DNA of 64,000 bases from Candidatus Latescibacterota bacterium (GTDB lineage: Bacteria; Latescibacterota; UBA2968; GCA-2709665): the NCBI GenBank assembly GCA_021295655.1, contig JAGWBX010000008.1, forward strand, positions 13,453 to 77,452, given 5' to 3'. The first letter of the stretch is position 1. Each line of letters starts with the position of its first letter. The position numbers were made by a program, and so were the translations under genes. Shown piece after piece: positions 42,938 through 52,180 of this stretch. The notes below the pieces were generated by a model. The model searched no databases, was not told where the DNA came from, and saw only the letters and a program-made list of their open reading frames with translations.

Positions 42938-43501
42938 GACAGTTTTCCCTCTCCTATAGTCAAGCTCACCAGCGCGACTACGGCTGGTTGTCCGCGCTCT
43001 GGGAAATGAGGCTTTCGCCACGGACCGAATTTGAAAGCACGCAAATTAAATGAAATCCGCCCGTCATGCAGATAAAAAAATGGCCGATAATTACATTTGG
43101 TCATTGCGTACACTTCGGACGGTGCTTTCGCTAACCTGTTGAATACACGTTACTAACCGTGGATCGTAAGAAAGAGGATGACCCCGCGCCTTGAGAGGCT
43201 ACGTCGGATCGCTACCGTCGCCGGTCGTCCATCTGTGGAGGCGCATGATCAGTTGGCGCGAACTGCGAATTCTCGACATGGTCGCACGTCCGCATCCGCC
43301 TTCAACGTATGGAAAAGTGTAGCAAATTGCGACTGTTGGGTCAAAGCAAGGGATCGGTTGATGCCGGTCTCCAAAGCCTGACCCAGAGCCTGTCCAACGG
43401 GTGCTCGCACTGGCCTGGCGTGGACCTGGAAAGAAAAAACACCCCGGCGATGCCGGGGTGTTTTTATCGAAAATACGAGGCGTAAGCCGATCAGACTCCC
43501 G
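42938..43501. other. Gene-free region with bidirectional terminator
   Basis: No gene. Includes upstream sequence of the broken Cache gene and, near its right end, the terminator of the PorV-like gene at 43435-43465. Otherwise nothing recognised. Confidence 0.5.
43435..43465 (-). terminator. Terminator after PorV-like gene
   Basis: AAAAACACCCCGGC at 43435-43448 pairs perfectly with 43452-43465 around a GAT loop, with A- and T-tracts on both sides. It ends the minus PorV-like transcript. Confidence 0.9.
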
Positions 43502-44455
43502 TCAGAACGACCCGCTCAGGCTGAAACGAAGCGGCGGTTCGAAGTCGTTTCCGTCGCTGTACGCGAAATCCACTCGGACAACCTTGCCATCGACGGGCTT
43601 GACCTTCAATCCCAGACCGACACTGAACACCTCCGTATCGTATCCGGGTTTGACGCCGCCTCGCAGCGCGAACGCGTTCTGCAGCCAGAGTTCGCCGCCA
43701 ATGCGATACCGCGGCTCGGAGTAATCCGTTGCGTAGTGACTTTCTCCCGTAAGCGTCAGATAGGAATCATCGCTGCCCTTGACGCCGAATACTTCCACCG
43801 CGAAACCGAAATCGAACGCAACCGGCATCTGGTAGTTGAGTTCCCTCGACTCGATGTCTTTACCCAGGTTCTTGAACGCCATCCCGAGCCGGAGGCTTCT
43901 GAAACCCGTATCGAACGTGGTGCCGAAATTGAAGTCCACGCCGGTCAACCTGTCCAGGTCGATGGTTTCCTGCGTCCACCTCACCTGAAATCCGAACGAG
44001 AGCTTATCGGTCAACTTCGTCGCGTAGGAAGCGCCAACGCTGAAATCACCGATTTCCAGCATCCTGCCGGTCCCGATCGGCTGGTAAATCGTCGTCTCCT
44101 CCACGTCCGGAACCGAAAACGCCATCATGGAAAGGCCTACCACACCGCGGGACGTATTGTAGGCCATCGCGCCCGAATAGAATCGTGTATCCACGAGCCA
44201 TCGGGTGTACCCAAGGGTATATTCCCGCGCTTCCACGTTGGTGAGTCCGGCCGGGTTTACGAAGATCGTGCTGATGTCGTCGGCGATGGCCGTAAATGCC
44301 CCGCCCATGCCGGCGACACGCGCCCCGTGGTCCACCTTGTGTACGGAGAATACGGCCTGACCGAGCCGTTTCTGCGTGTCGCAGTGGGCAACCTCGGGAA
44401 ACAGCATCGCGTAACCCGAACACGCCACAATTCCAATCCACAAGATCCGTTTCAT
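43502..44455 (-). CDS. PorV/PorQ-family outer-membrane protein
   Basis: A 317-aa outer-membrane beta-barrel of the PorV/PorQ family. An N-terminal signal peptide is followed by GARVAGMGGAFTAIADDISTIFVNPAGL, the family signature (here 27-54 approx.), and alternating amphipathic strands to a C-terminal LSGSF, the Phe-ended barrel signal. In type IX secretion PorV helps move cargo with a C-terminal sorting domain to the attachment complex. Neighbours at 41133-42937 and 44537-46843 carry such domains. No porU/porN or sprA gene is in the window. Confidence 0.85.
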   Translation of the reverse strand: MKRILWIGIVACSGYAMLFPEVAHCDTQKRLGQAVFSVHKVDHGARVAGMGGAFTAIADDISTIFVNPAGLTNVEAREYTLGYTRWLVDTRFYSGAMAYNTSRGVVGLSMMAFSVPDVEETTIYQPIGTGRMLEIGDFSVGASYATKLTDKLSFGFQVRWTQETIDLDRLTGVDFNFGTTFDTGFRSLRLGMAFKNLGKDIESRELNYQMPVAFDFGFAVEVFGVKGSDDSYLTLTGESHYATDYSEPRYRIGGELWLQNAFALRGGVKPGYDTEVFSVGLGLKVKPVDGKVVRVDFAYSDGNDFEPPLRFSLSGSF

Positions 44456-44536
44456 AGGTTTGTTCCTTCTCCGTTTCGGTTGAGCGGTTCGAAGCGCAGG
44501 TGAATCTGGAACCCCTGTCTCGTTAATTCGGCCGTC

Positions 44537-46843
44537 TCACTTGCTGATAACGAAAATACCCCGTTGCGTCTTTCCGGACGTGCCATCCACCAGCGATTCC
44601 ACCACGTAGAAGTATACGCCCGCCGAAGCCGAACCGACGTTGTCGATGGTTGTCTGACTCCAGGTGGTCTCGCCGCGACCCTGGTCGTCGTGATTCACCT
44701 CGGCGATCAGGTCCCCGGCCACGGTGTATATCCGGATCTGGCACTTCCTCGGGATATTCAGAAACCGGATCTGACCCTTGTTCTCGTAGGCGTGGGCACC
44801 GTCATCCCGGTATGGATTGGGGGTCACGATCACCTTCCGGTCCAACTGGTCGGACTGCGCCGTGGACGGGACAAAGGGCGTAGAGACCTTGACGCCGTTT
44901 ACCCACTGCTCCGGCGAACTGTTTCCGCTTTCCAGGGAGGGGATGGCGATACCCGTTCCGTTCCAGTCGTTGTGCGCCTCGCTGAAGGTGCGGACACTGT
45001 AGTCATACAGAAATCCCGCGATCGATTTCTTGTCGACGAATTCGTACTTGCCGCCGCTGTAGAAGATGTCTGACTTCAACGGGATTTCCACCATCAGTTC
45101 CCAGTCGTCTCGCTTGAAGAGAGACCGGTAGACCCGGTATCCCAGCACGTCGTTGGCCTCCACACCCGTGTAGTCGGGGTTCGCCGCGCCGTCGGCTGTG
45201 TCGTCCCAGACCAGAGATATGAAGCCTTCCGTCGTCACGCCCACGTCCACCTTCACGTCGGGCGGCGCGTCGGGGAGGTCGTAGTTCCACTGAAAAGCCT
45301 CCTTGGCTTTGTTGACGTGCTTGACCAGGTTGTTGAACGCCTTGTCCGTACGCATCTCGTCCTGCATGCCCTGCTTCGCCCATCCCCAGATATTCTCTTC
45401 CACGGGCGCGGCCGCCGCCAGGACGAAGACGAATTTCGCCTTGTCGCCGGGCGCCAGGTCGTAGGGACCGTACGCGATCGACCCGTGCCAGGCTCCGACC
45501 ACGGGTGGATTGTCCCTGATATCGGATTCGGCGCCCACCAGCATGTCGTAGATTTCCTGGTAAGAATGATTTTCCTGGTCCGGCTCGTCGAAATCGCCGC
45601 GGTTCCGGTATTCCCACCATCTCACCGTGTGGGGCTGGGCTTCGATCCTGGGGGCGACGTAGCTGATATCGCCCTTCGTGTCGTAGGAAAAGGCGCCCGG
45701 ATCGTTCGACGTAGACGGCAGGTACGCGATGGGCGCGAAGCCTGAGTACTGAAATGCCGTCAACTCCCCCGGTGTCCGGACCTGCGACGGCCGCCCCGCG
45801 TAACCAGGGTTTGCCGCGGACGGGTTGTAGGGCTTGCCGATGTCGTCTCCCGGCACCAGTGGGTTGTCCCCGTCATAAGCATACCACATTTTCATGCCCA
45901 TGCCCGCGGCGGGTCCGTCGTAGTTTGCCGCCTCGGTGAACTTGAACCAGTCGTCATTGTCGGTCGGTTTGGTGTTTCGGTACCAGGCATCGTAGTTCAT
46001 CCATCCGTGTCCCGCCTGCGAGATGAAGAAGCGGACCGAAAAAGCGAAAAAGGTATTATTCAACTGCAGCCCGGCGCCTCCGTTCACGTCCGCCGCGCCG
46101 TCCCCGTCGGAGTCTCCGGTATTCTCGAACTCGTACTCCATAATCTGGAAATCGTCGTAGTCGGGGTAGCTCCAGGTATATACCTTTTTGGTGACCGTGA
46201 TCCCCCGTTTCGTGGTCCAGCGCATGATGAGAAGGCTCTCGGGGAAGTTGTCTTTATCGGAATCCATATAATGGCCGTACCGGTAGTTGTGTATTTCCGT
46301 GACGTACCTGCTTTCCACCGGTGACTCGCCCGGCCACCAATTGGCCATCGCGGGACCTACGGGCGAATAGTTCGGGTACCCGATATTCGCCTCCGGACCC
46401 ATGGACGCATTGTAGGACATCATCCTGATGTCGTCCGTAATGGCGCGGGGCTTCGATATCGACACGTAGTACTCGCCCTCCGGGTCGTCCGGCGCCCGGG
46501 TTGCTATGTACGTGCTGAAGCCGGGCATCGTGGCCGTGGACTCGAACAATGCCGCGTAGGCCGGATGGAGGGAACCCCAGCTCCGCTCTCCCCAGTAGTC
46601 CTGGAATTCCGTGGAATACTGCCGGGTCCACACGCCGGGATATTGCATGCCCATCTGGCGGTAATAGCTCAACCAGGCGTCCGGATCTTCGGAAACGCCC
46701 TGAGTCCCGTAGTTCCAGAACATGTCCCACACCTTCGCGCGGGTCTGGAACCTGTGGTTTTCCTGTGCCGGCGCGGAGTCCGGCAAGCATATCATCAGCG
46801 CAAGAAGCACTGCCATCGCCTCGATCTTCGGAATCTTGATCAT
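44537..46843 (-). CDS. Exported protein with C-terminal FlgD-like sorting domain
   Basis: A 768-aa secreted protein. Signal peptide MAVLLALMICLPDSAPAQ; the middle is a large unrecognised beta-rich domain (WYRNTKPTDNDDWF; GDDIGKPYNP). A Fn3-like segment at about 540-620 precedes the last 90 residues (VTPNPYRDDGAH, IYTVAGDLIAEVNH, GVYFYVVES), the PNP...IYxxxGxLI...GxYFY type sorting domain used by type IX-like secretion. The domain cannot be assigned; a role in substrate binding or an outer-membrane complex with the TonB receptor is inferred. Confidence 0.75.
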   Translation of the reverse strand: MIKIPKIEAMAVLLALMICLPDSAPAQENHRFQTRAKVWDMFWNYGTQGVSEDPDAWLSYYRQMGMQYPGVWTRQYSTEFQDYWGERSWGSLHPAYAALFESTATMPGFSTYIATRAPDDPEGEYYVSISKPRAITDDIRMMSYNASMGPEANIGYPNYSPVGPAMANWWPGESPVESRYVTEIHNYRYGHYMDSDKDNFPESLLIMRWTTKRGITVTKKVYTWSYPDYDDFQIMEYEFENTGDSDGDGAADVNGGAGLQLNNTFFAFSVRFFISQAGHGWMNYDAWYRNTKPTDNDDWFKFTEAANYDGPAAGMGMKMWYAYDGDNPLVPGDDIGKPYNPSAANPGYAGRPSQVRTPGELTAFQYSGFAPIAYLPSTSNDPGAFSYDTKGDISYVAPRIEAQPHTVRWWEYRNRGDFDEPDQENHSYQEIYDMLVGAESDIRDNPPVVGAWHGSIAYGPYDLAPGDKAKFVFVLAAAAPVEENIWGWAKQGMQDEMRTDKAFNNLVKHVNKAKEAFQWNYDLPDAPPDVKVDVGVTTEGFISLVWDDTADGAANPDYTGVEANDVLGYRVYRSLFKRDDWELMVEIPLKSDIFYSGGKYEFVDKKSIAGFLYDYSVRTFSEAHNDWNGTGIAIPSLESGNSSPEQWVNGVKVSTPFVPSTAQSDQLDRKVIVTPNPYRDDGAHAYENKGQIRFLNIPRKCQIRIYTVAGDLIAEVNHDDQGRGETTWSQTTIDNVGSASAGVYFYVVESLVDGTSGKTQRGIFVISK

Positions 46844-46958
46844 CTCCCAGGTCTCCTTCGTGTCAGCATCGATTGTACCCGCATCCGGTCTGACCGGGCC
46901 GTTTCGAAAAGGACCTCGTCGCGCGCGTTGACCCTACGGCCAATGCGACGACGCCATC

Positions 46959-49900
46959 TTAGAACCGCATGCGAATACCCACGTGGGTTATCCGGGGTTC
47001 GCCAACATATCGGCTGCGGTCCTGGAAATCGCCATAGTTGAGATAGTTCGCGTCGTTCGGCCGGGGACTCTGCAGCCCCCACCACATATAGTCGGTTCCC
47101 GACGCCAACGCGTCCTGCTGGTTGAACAGATTGAAGACCTCCAGGAAGACGTCGGCGCTTGCCCTGCCCAATTCGAAGCGTTTCTGCACGTTCAGGTCCA
47201 TAACCGTGCGCAATGGACCTCGTGCGGTCTGACGCGTACCCTCGAGGACCAGATAGGTGAACTGGGACCCGGTATAGATCCGGTAGATCAGGTTGGCATT
47301 GACGCCCCCCAGAAGCGTGCTTCCTCCAATCTTAGGACCCATGCCGAAATCCTGCGGCGTGGACAGGAACATCTGGAGACTTCCCTGGCTCCGGCGACCC
47401 ACGTCCACGCCGGGATTGGCCCTGTGTCCATGCACGATCCAGAGGCCGCGTGCCCCCTCGGCCGCGGCATCAGACAGCCAGTTCTCTTCCCAGGTGGGCA
47501 CGATCGCGTCCTTGTTTGTCGACATGTCGTAGACGTAACCACCGGCTACAAGCCGGTCCGCCTGTGCGGCTCTTATGGCCTCGTTGGCGCCGTGACCGAT
47601 GATCCGGATCTGTTCATCAGTAAGGGTTACGGGACGCTCCGAGCCGCCCGCGACCTCCCACTCGAAGAAATAGTTGCCGCTTGCGATGTAGTTTGAATCC
47701 GGTATCACGGTTGCGCCGTTGCTGACGGCGCCACCGCCGCCGAGACTGTAGTCGCTCCAGGCCAGGTTGAGGGCCGCGCGGAACGAGAAGTAATGGCTGA
47801 ATCCCTTCCTGAGGCTGAACTCCAGACCCCGCGTGTCTTCGAGGCGGATGTTTGACAGGGTGCTGGAGAGTCGCTGGCGGAGGCGAACCCCCGCGCCGCG
47901 CAGCTCCGGATAGAGGAATACGTCCCAACCTCCGGTCTCCTGGAAGGAGGCGCTCTTGTAGAACGTCGCCAGCGCGAGCGTATAGTCGGATACGATATTC
48001 CAGTCTGCGCCCAGTTCGAAGCTGATCGTCCGCGCCGTATTGTCCCATATCGGTCTCGAGATGGACGTGGGCGCCGGACGGTAGTGGCTGGTGTATTCGC
48101 TGAAACCGATGCCCGGAATCCCGTCTCCCGAACCGAACCACTGGTCGTGGAACATCTGGTAGAAACTCGGCAACTGGTAGAAATGCCCGTAGAAGAAATG
48201 GAGGCTCGATCTGTACGTGATCGGGTGCGAGATCCCCAACCGCGGACTCCAGTTCACAATGGGCTTCATGGGGTACCTGGGCGCCGTGAGATATCGCGAC
48301 ATCGTCGTGTACTGGAACGCCCGCAGCGCCCCCATTATCGGAACGTCGGCGCCCCAGAAGCGGTCGTAGCGGATTCCGGCGTTTACGATGAATCCCTCGA
48401 ATTCCATCTTGTCCTGGATATAGGCCGCGAACTGCTTCGGCGTTATCGGCTGTCCCGGTTCCGGATTTCCGATATACAGGATTTGTTTACGCGCGTCGCC
48501 CGGCGTGTTGCCTTCGCGAACGAAATGATTGCTGTAGCCGGTAAAATCAATCCCGATCTTGGAAAAGTGTGTTTTCGTAAGCTGGCTGGACAGGTCGAAC
48601 TTGAGCGCGCTCCGGGTCTGTTGGCCGAACGTATACGCGCGCACGCTTCCCCTGCCCGTGTAGAACCAGCCGTCCGAGTCGGTCCCGACGTCGGCCGTCG
48701 TATTTGAAACGCCGCTGGTATCCTGTCTGCTCTGGTAACGAGAAAGCCTCAGTTCGTAGAAGGTCCTCGGGCTGATCGTGTGTGTGATCACGCCGTAAAG
48801 GACGCTCTCAGTGTTGACTGTCTCCCCCGCGGGCGACCCTTCGGGCAGGAAAATGTCGCGGCCCGGTCCCCTGAGGACGTTGCTGACGGAAGGCGTCGTT
48901 CCGCCCAGCGCGCCGTTGTTGAAGGACTTCCAACGGTCGTAAATCCAGCCGATCTGCATCTTGACGTTGTCGTGCGCCCTGACGGTTAACTTCGCCGTAT
49001 TCCGGGAATTGAACGGCCGTACTGACCACGCACCCGGGAATCCGGCGGCATCACGCCGGCTCCTCGAACTTACGAAAAAGGACGTTTCCGGGAGGAGCGG
49101 TCCGGCGAGATAGGCGTCGAAATAGTGCCCCCGTTGGTCCGTGTAGTTCGTGCGCTGGTGCACGAGCGCGCCGGTCTCCGGATCCACTTCCGACGTCCAC
49201 GCGGGATCGTTCCATCGCATGTGTCCGCGGTGTTCGGGCGCATCGTAGACGTTGGCGCCCCAGTGCTTCTTGCCGCCGGGGGTCAGCCGATACTCGGCCT
49301 CGCCATGGTAGTTGGATCCGCCGTCCCGCGTGACCATCTGAATCACCCCGGCCTGCGCGTTTCCGTACTCGGCGTTCATGCCGCCGGTGATTACGGAAAC
49401 CTCCTGCAGCGCTTTCACGTTAGCGCCCCACCACTGGCTGCCACTGGACGTGGGACCCGCGCGTCCGTCCTGGTTCTGCAGACGGACGCCGTCGACGTAA
49501 ATCAGGTTATCTTCCACCTGACCCCCGCGGATCACGCCGCTGCCATCCACCGCCACACCCGCTTCCAACGCGACGAACTCAGAGGCGTCTCTAAGGATCG
49601 GCGTCCGCGCGATATCCTGAGCTGTGACCACGTAGCGGCTTTCCGTCTTGTCGGGCTCTACCGGGGGCGCTTCCGCAACCACGACCATTTCTTCCAACTC
49701 CAGCTCCGTCTCACGAAGCTGAAAATCAACGAAATTGGTGAAGTCGGACCGGACCTGGATCCGTTCCTGCGTCACCGAGTGGTAGCCGACCATGGAGGCC
49801 GTCATCCTGTAAACTCCAGGATCGACGGAGATGATGACGTAGAACCCCTCGACATCGGTGGAAGCGCCAAGCCGCGATCCTTCGATGACCACGCTCGCGC

Positions 49901-50036
49901 CCGGCAGCACCTCACCGTTTTCGTCAGTTACTTTTCCGACGATTTTCCCCGTTGTGCCGGCGATCGCCGCGCCTGCAAACGCGAGTACCGCGACGAGCGA
50001 AATCGTGGCGGTAAATCCGGCCGTTAATCTGTTCAT
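46959..50036 (-). CDS. TonB-dependent outer-membrane receptor
   Basis: A 1025-aa outer-membrane protein. After a signal peptide (ISLVAVLAFAGAAIA) come a carboxypeptidase-regulatory-like domain (GKIVGKVTDENGEVLPGASVVIEG, about 30-110), a TonB-box-like LEEMVVVAEAPP, a plug (DNLIYVDGVRLQNQ; VITGGMNAEYGNAQAGVIQM) and a long barrel ending VGIRMRF. It imports a large substrate using TonB and ExbBD energy. GGAGG precedes the ATG at 50036; a longer frame has a weaker site. Located 115 bp upstream of the exported protein gene. Confidence 0.9.
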   Translation of the reverse strand: MNRLTAGFTATISLVAVLAFAGAAIAGTTGKIVGKVTDENGEVLPGASVVIEGSRLGASTDVEGFYVIISVDPGVYRMTASMVGYHSVTQERIQVRSDFTNFVDFQLRETELELEEMVVVAEAPPVEPDKTESRYVVTAQDIARTPILRDASEFVALEAGVAVDGSGVIRGGQVEDNLIYVDGVRLQNQDGRAGPTSSGSQWWGANVKALQEVSVITGGMNAEYGNAQAGVIQMVTRDGGSNYHGEAEYRLTPGGKKHWGANVYDAPEHRGHMRWNDPAWTSEVDPETGALVHQRTNYTDQRGHYFDAYLAGPLLPETSFFVSSRSRRDAAGFPGAWSVRPFNSRNTAKLTVRAHDNVKMQIGWIYDRWKSFNNGALGGTTPSVSNVLRGPGRDIFLPEGSPAGETVNTESVLYGVITHTISPRTFYELRLSRYQSRQDTSGVSNTTADVGTDSDGWFYTGRGSVRAYTFGQQTRSALKFDLSSQLTKTHFSKIGIDFTGYSNHFVREGNTPGDARKQILYIGNPEPGQPITPKQFAAYIQDKMEFEGFIVNAGIRYDRFWGADVPIMGALRAFQYTTMSRYLTAPRYPMKPIVNWSPRLGISHPITYRSSLHFFYGHFYQLPSFYQMFHDQWFGSGDGIPGIGFSEYTSHYRPAPTSISRPIWDNTARTISFELGADWNIVSDYTLALATFYKSASFQETGGWDVFLYPELRGAGVRLRQRLSSTLSNIRLEDTRGLEFSLRKGFSHYFSFRAALNLAWSDYSLGGGGAVSNGATVIPDSNYIASGNYFFEWEVAGGSERPVTLTDEQIRIIGHGANEAIRAAQADRLVAGGYVYDMSTNKDAIVPTWEENWLSDAAAEGARGLWIVHGHRANPGVDVGRRSQGSLQMFLSTPQDFGMGPKIGGSTLLGGVNANLIYRIYTGSQFTYLVLEGTRQTARGPLRTVMDLNVQKRFELGRASADVFLEVFNLFNQQDALASGTDYMWWGLQSPRPNDANYLNYGDFQDRSRYVGEPRITHVGIRMRF

Positions 50037-50324
50037 ACCTGTATCCTCCATCCGCAATTACGGTTCAGACTGAAAAAAACTGGTTCCAAAGTGAAAATCC
50101 CGGGCACTTCCGCCTGAATCATTCTTGCGGTTCGAGCGAATTCAAGAAATATCTAATACCTTGGATTAATTTCTTCAACTTCGCGGCATTTTGCCGATTT
50201 GTCAAGACTTTTTTCAGTCGTTTCGGAACCGCTGCGATAGAAATGGCATGCCGAGAAAACGGGTGTGGAGGTTGTGCGGACATTCCTGCCAACCCGCCTT
50301 TGTACGCCATTCGTGGTTCTCGGG
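50037..50324. other. Gene-free upstream region of TonB receptor gene
   Basis: No gene. A promoter candidate on the minus strand is TTGAAG, 17-bp spacer, TAGATA, and a CGGCA/TGCCG stem sits near 50185-50197. Neither is strong. Confidence 0.35.
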
Positions 50325-51797
50325 TCAGAACGCCGGGCGCAGGTTTGAAGCCTGGCCCTGCGGCCGGGCATCGTGACCGCCCAGCAGCGCGACGGCGCCG
50401 TCCACCAGTGCTTCACCACCACCCGGACCCACCGGGGTGAACGCGGTCTCATAGCCACCCTGTTCGAAAGCCTCCCTGTCGGCGATATAGCTGACGGCGC
50501 CGAACTCGTTCGCGAGCGCAGCGATCAGCAGCCGACGAGTACCGGACCTCTCCCTGATTGCCTTGCCAAGCGACACGAACGGTTCTCCCGGGAGCCCGAG
50601 AAAGACGCCTTCGCCGATCCCCAGCGTCTGTACTTCAGTGAGGTGGTGGGACTCGGGCGCATCTCGCTGCCAGTCGGCCAGAATGACGTCATCCACGTGT
50701 CGGTACCCCGCCTTCAGCGGAAGCGCCACTTCCTTCCGGCGGGCCCAGAGCTCCGGGGTCCCGTCCCAGCGAACGATCCCGCGGACGGCCGCCATCGCCC
50801 CGGCCGCCACCCGACCGCCCAGACGCGCCAGTTCGCGGTCGAATCCGCGCTCCCTTCTTGAGAGACGCTCTTCGGGGTCCTCGCCGGGTCGGGTTCTCCA
50901 GACCCCCTCGATATCGACGTTCCAAATCGGCGTCACGTCGCCCTCGGGGCCGGATGTATAGAGAATGACCGGCGTTTCAGATCCGTCGCGCGACCACGCC
51001 TCCGCTACGCGATCGGACGCCGCGCCCGCGATCTCGGCGGAAATACCCGTTCCGCAGAATATCCAGGGATGGGTACCGTAATTCATCACCGCCGCCAGCG
51101 GCGCCCCCGTCCCCTGCTCTCTCACGCCGAACACCCGAACAAGCGGATCGATACTCGTGCGCGAAACCACCCGGACCCCCTCAACGGGGTGCCGCCTCGG
51201 GTCTCCCCAACTCCCGTCGGACATCAGCACGCGCCTCGAACTGGCAACGCCGTCTACCCCGGCCTCCCCGAAACCCACCGAAGCCGGTCGCAGCGTACCG
51301 TACGCCTCCTCCACCGCCGCTGCCGCCTGCGCGACAAACCGCGCCTTCCACGCCAGGTCCGTTTCGCCCACCCAACTGGCAGACGACGATACCGAGGTAA
51401 CCTGGCCCATGGCGGCCGGCGCCGATCCGTCACCGCGTATCGTGAGCCGGGCCATGTCTTCCGGGCTGTACGCGGTGGCAACCGGGCAGAAAGCAGGTCC
51501 CGAATGGGTGTGCGTCGCACAGACCATGATCGCGTCGGGACTCAGTCCGGTCCGCTCGGCCGCGCCGCAACGGATCTGCTCCGTGGCAACCGCGTCCACG
51601 CCCGACAGGTCGACGGCAACAAGGGCCCATGATCGACTTCCATTTCGCAGAACCAGCGCCCTGGCGTAGAGATCGTCGCGCACGTAACGCGACCTGATGT
51701 CCCCGGAAGCCCGCGGGTTCCACCCGGACATGGACACGCCCACCGGCGGTGTGATCACCCGTTGGGCCGCACCCGCGTATAGATTCTGACGATCCAT
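50325..51797 (-). CDS. Neutral/alkaline ceramidase-like amidase
   Basis: A 490-aa second member of the ceramidase-like family. GAAQRVITPPVGVSMSGW opens the domain; CATHTHSGPAF (about 95) holds the zinc His residues; MNYGTHPWI near 245 and the late FVSLGKAIRERSG and VSYIADREAFEQGGYETAF (Tyr-Glu-region) fit. It differs from the 424-aa paralogue in the extra middle segment. No signal peptide at the chosen ATG (51797, GGGAG upstream). N-acyl bond hydrolysis is inferred; the substrate is unknown. Confidence 0.8.
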   Translation of the reverse strand: MDRQNLYAGAAQRVITPPVGVSMSGWNPRASGDIRSRYVRDDLYARALVLRNGSRSWALVAVDLSGVDAVATEQIRCGAAERTGLSPDAIMVCATHTHSGPAFCPVATAYSPEDMARLTIRGDGSAPAAMGQVTSVSSSASWVGETDLAWKARFVAQAAAAVEEAYGTLRPASVGFGEAGVDGVASSRRVLMSDGSWGDPRRHPVEGVRVVSRTSIDPLVRVFGVREQGTGAPLAAVMNYGTHPWIFCGTGISAEIAGAASDRVAEAWSRDGSETPVILYTSGPEGDVTPIWNVDIEGVWRTRPGEDPEERLSRRERGFDRELARLGGRVAAGAMAAVRGIVRWDGTPELWARRKEVALPLKAGYRHVDDVILADWQRDAPESHHLTEVQTLGIGEGVFLGLPGEPFVSLGKAIRERSGTRRLLIAALANEFGAVSYIADREAFEQGGYETAFTPVGPGGGEALVDGAVALLGGHDARPQGQASNLRPAF

Positions 51798-51867
51798 ACC
51801 TGAAACTCCCGCCGGTTTGAAAAAGCTGAATGCTTTCAACTCTCAGCTATCGGCGCTCTCATCGAGC

Positions 51868-52172
51868 CTACCGGGAATCACCGGACTTTACGAAGAGCTT
51901 TCGCTCGAGCCCGCCGAGGCACTCCGGTCCATCTTCATGCATGGCAAATGTGTCTTCGCACTTGAAGTGCCCGATACCGGAGTATTTTACTTTGTACTCC
52001 AGCGTGAACGTATGGCCGGGAAGGATCTCCCCTTCAGGTTCGGGTGAAATCAGCGGATAGCTGTAAAGAATCCATCCGGGACGACGCCGTGGCAATGGCC
52101 TTATCCGGACTCCGCCCCAGAATTGCCTTACGGCCGTACATCCCGTACCGCAACGGGGTCTTCCTTATTCAT
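51868..52172 (-). pseudogene. Possible gene remnant
   Basis: The frame MNKEDPVAVRDVRP starts at 52172 and stops quickly; a one-base shift leads to a longer open frame, RQFWGGVRI... PGWILYSYPLISPEPEGE... LEYKVKYSG... FAMHEDGPECLGG, which reads like the beta-rich C terminus of a real protein, ending at 51868. I do not recognise the family. A frameshifted small gene or a decayed end of a larger one is likely. Confidence 0.4.
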
Positions 52173-52180
52173 TAAAACTC

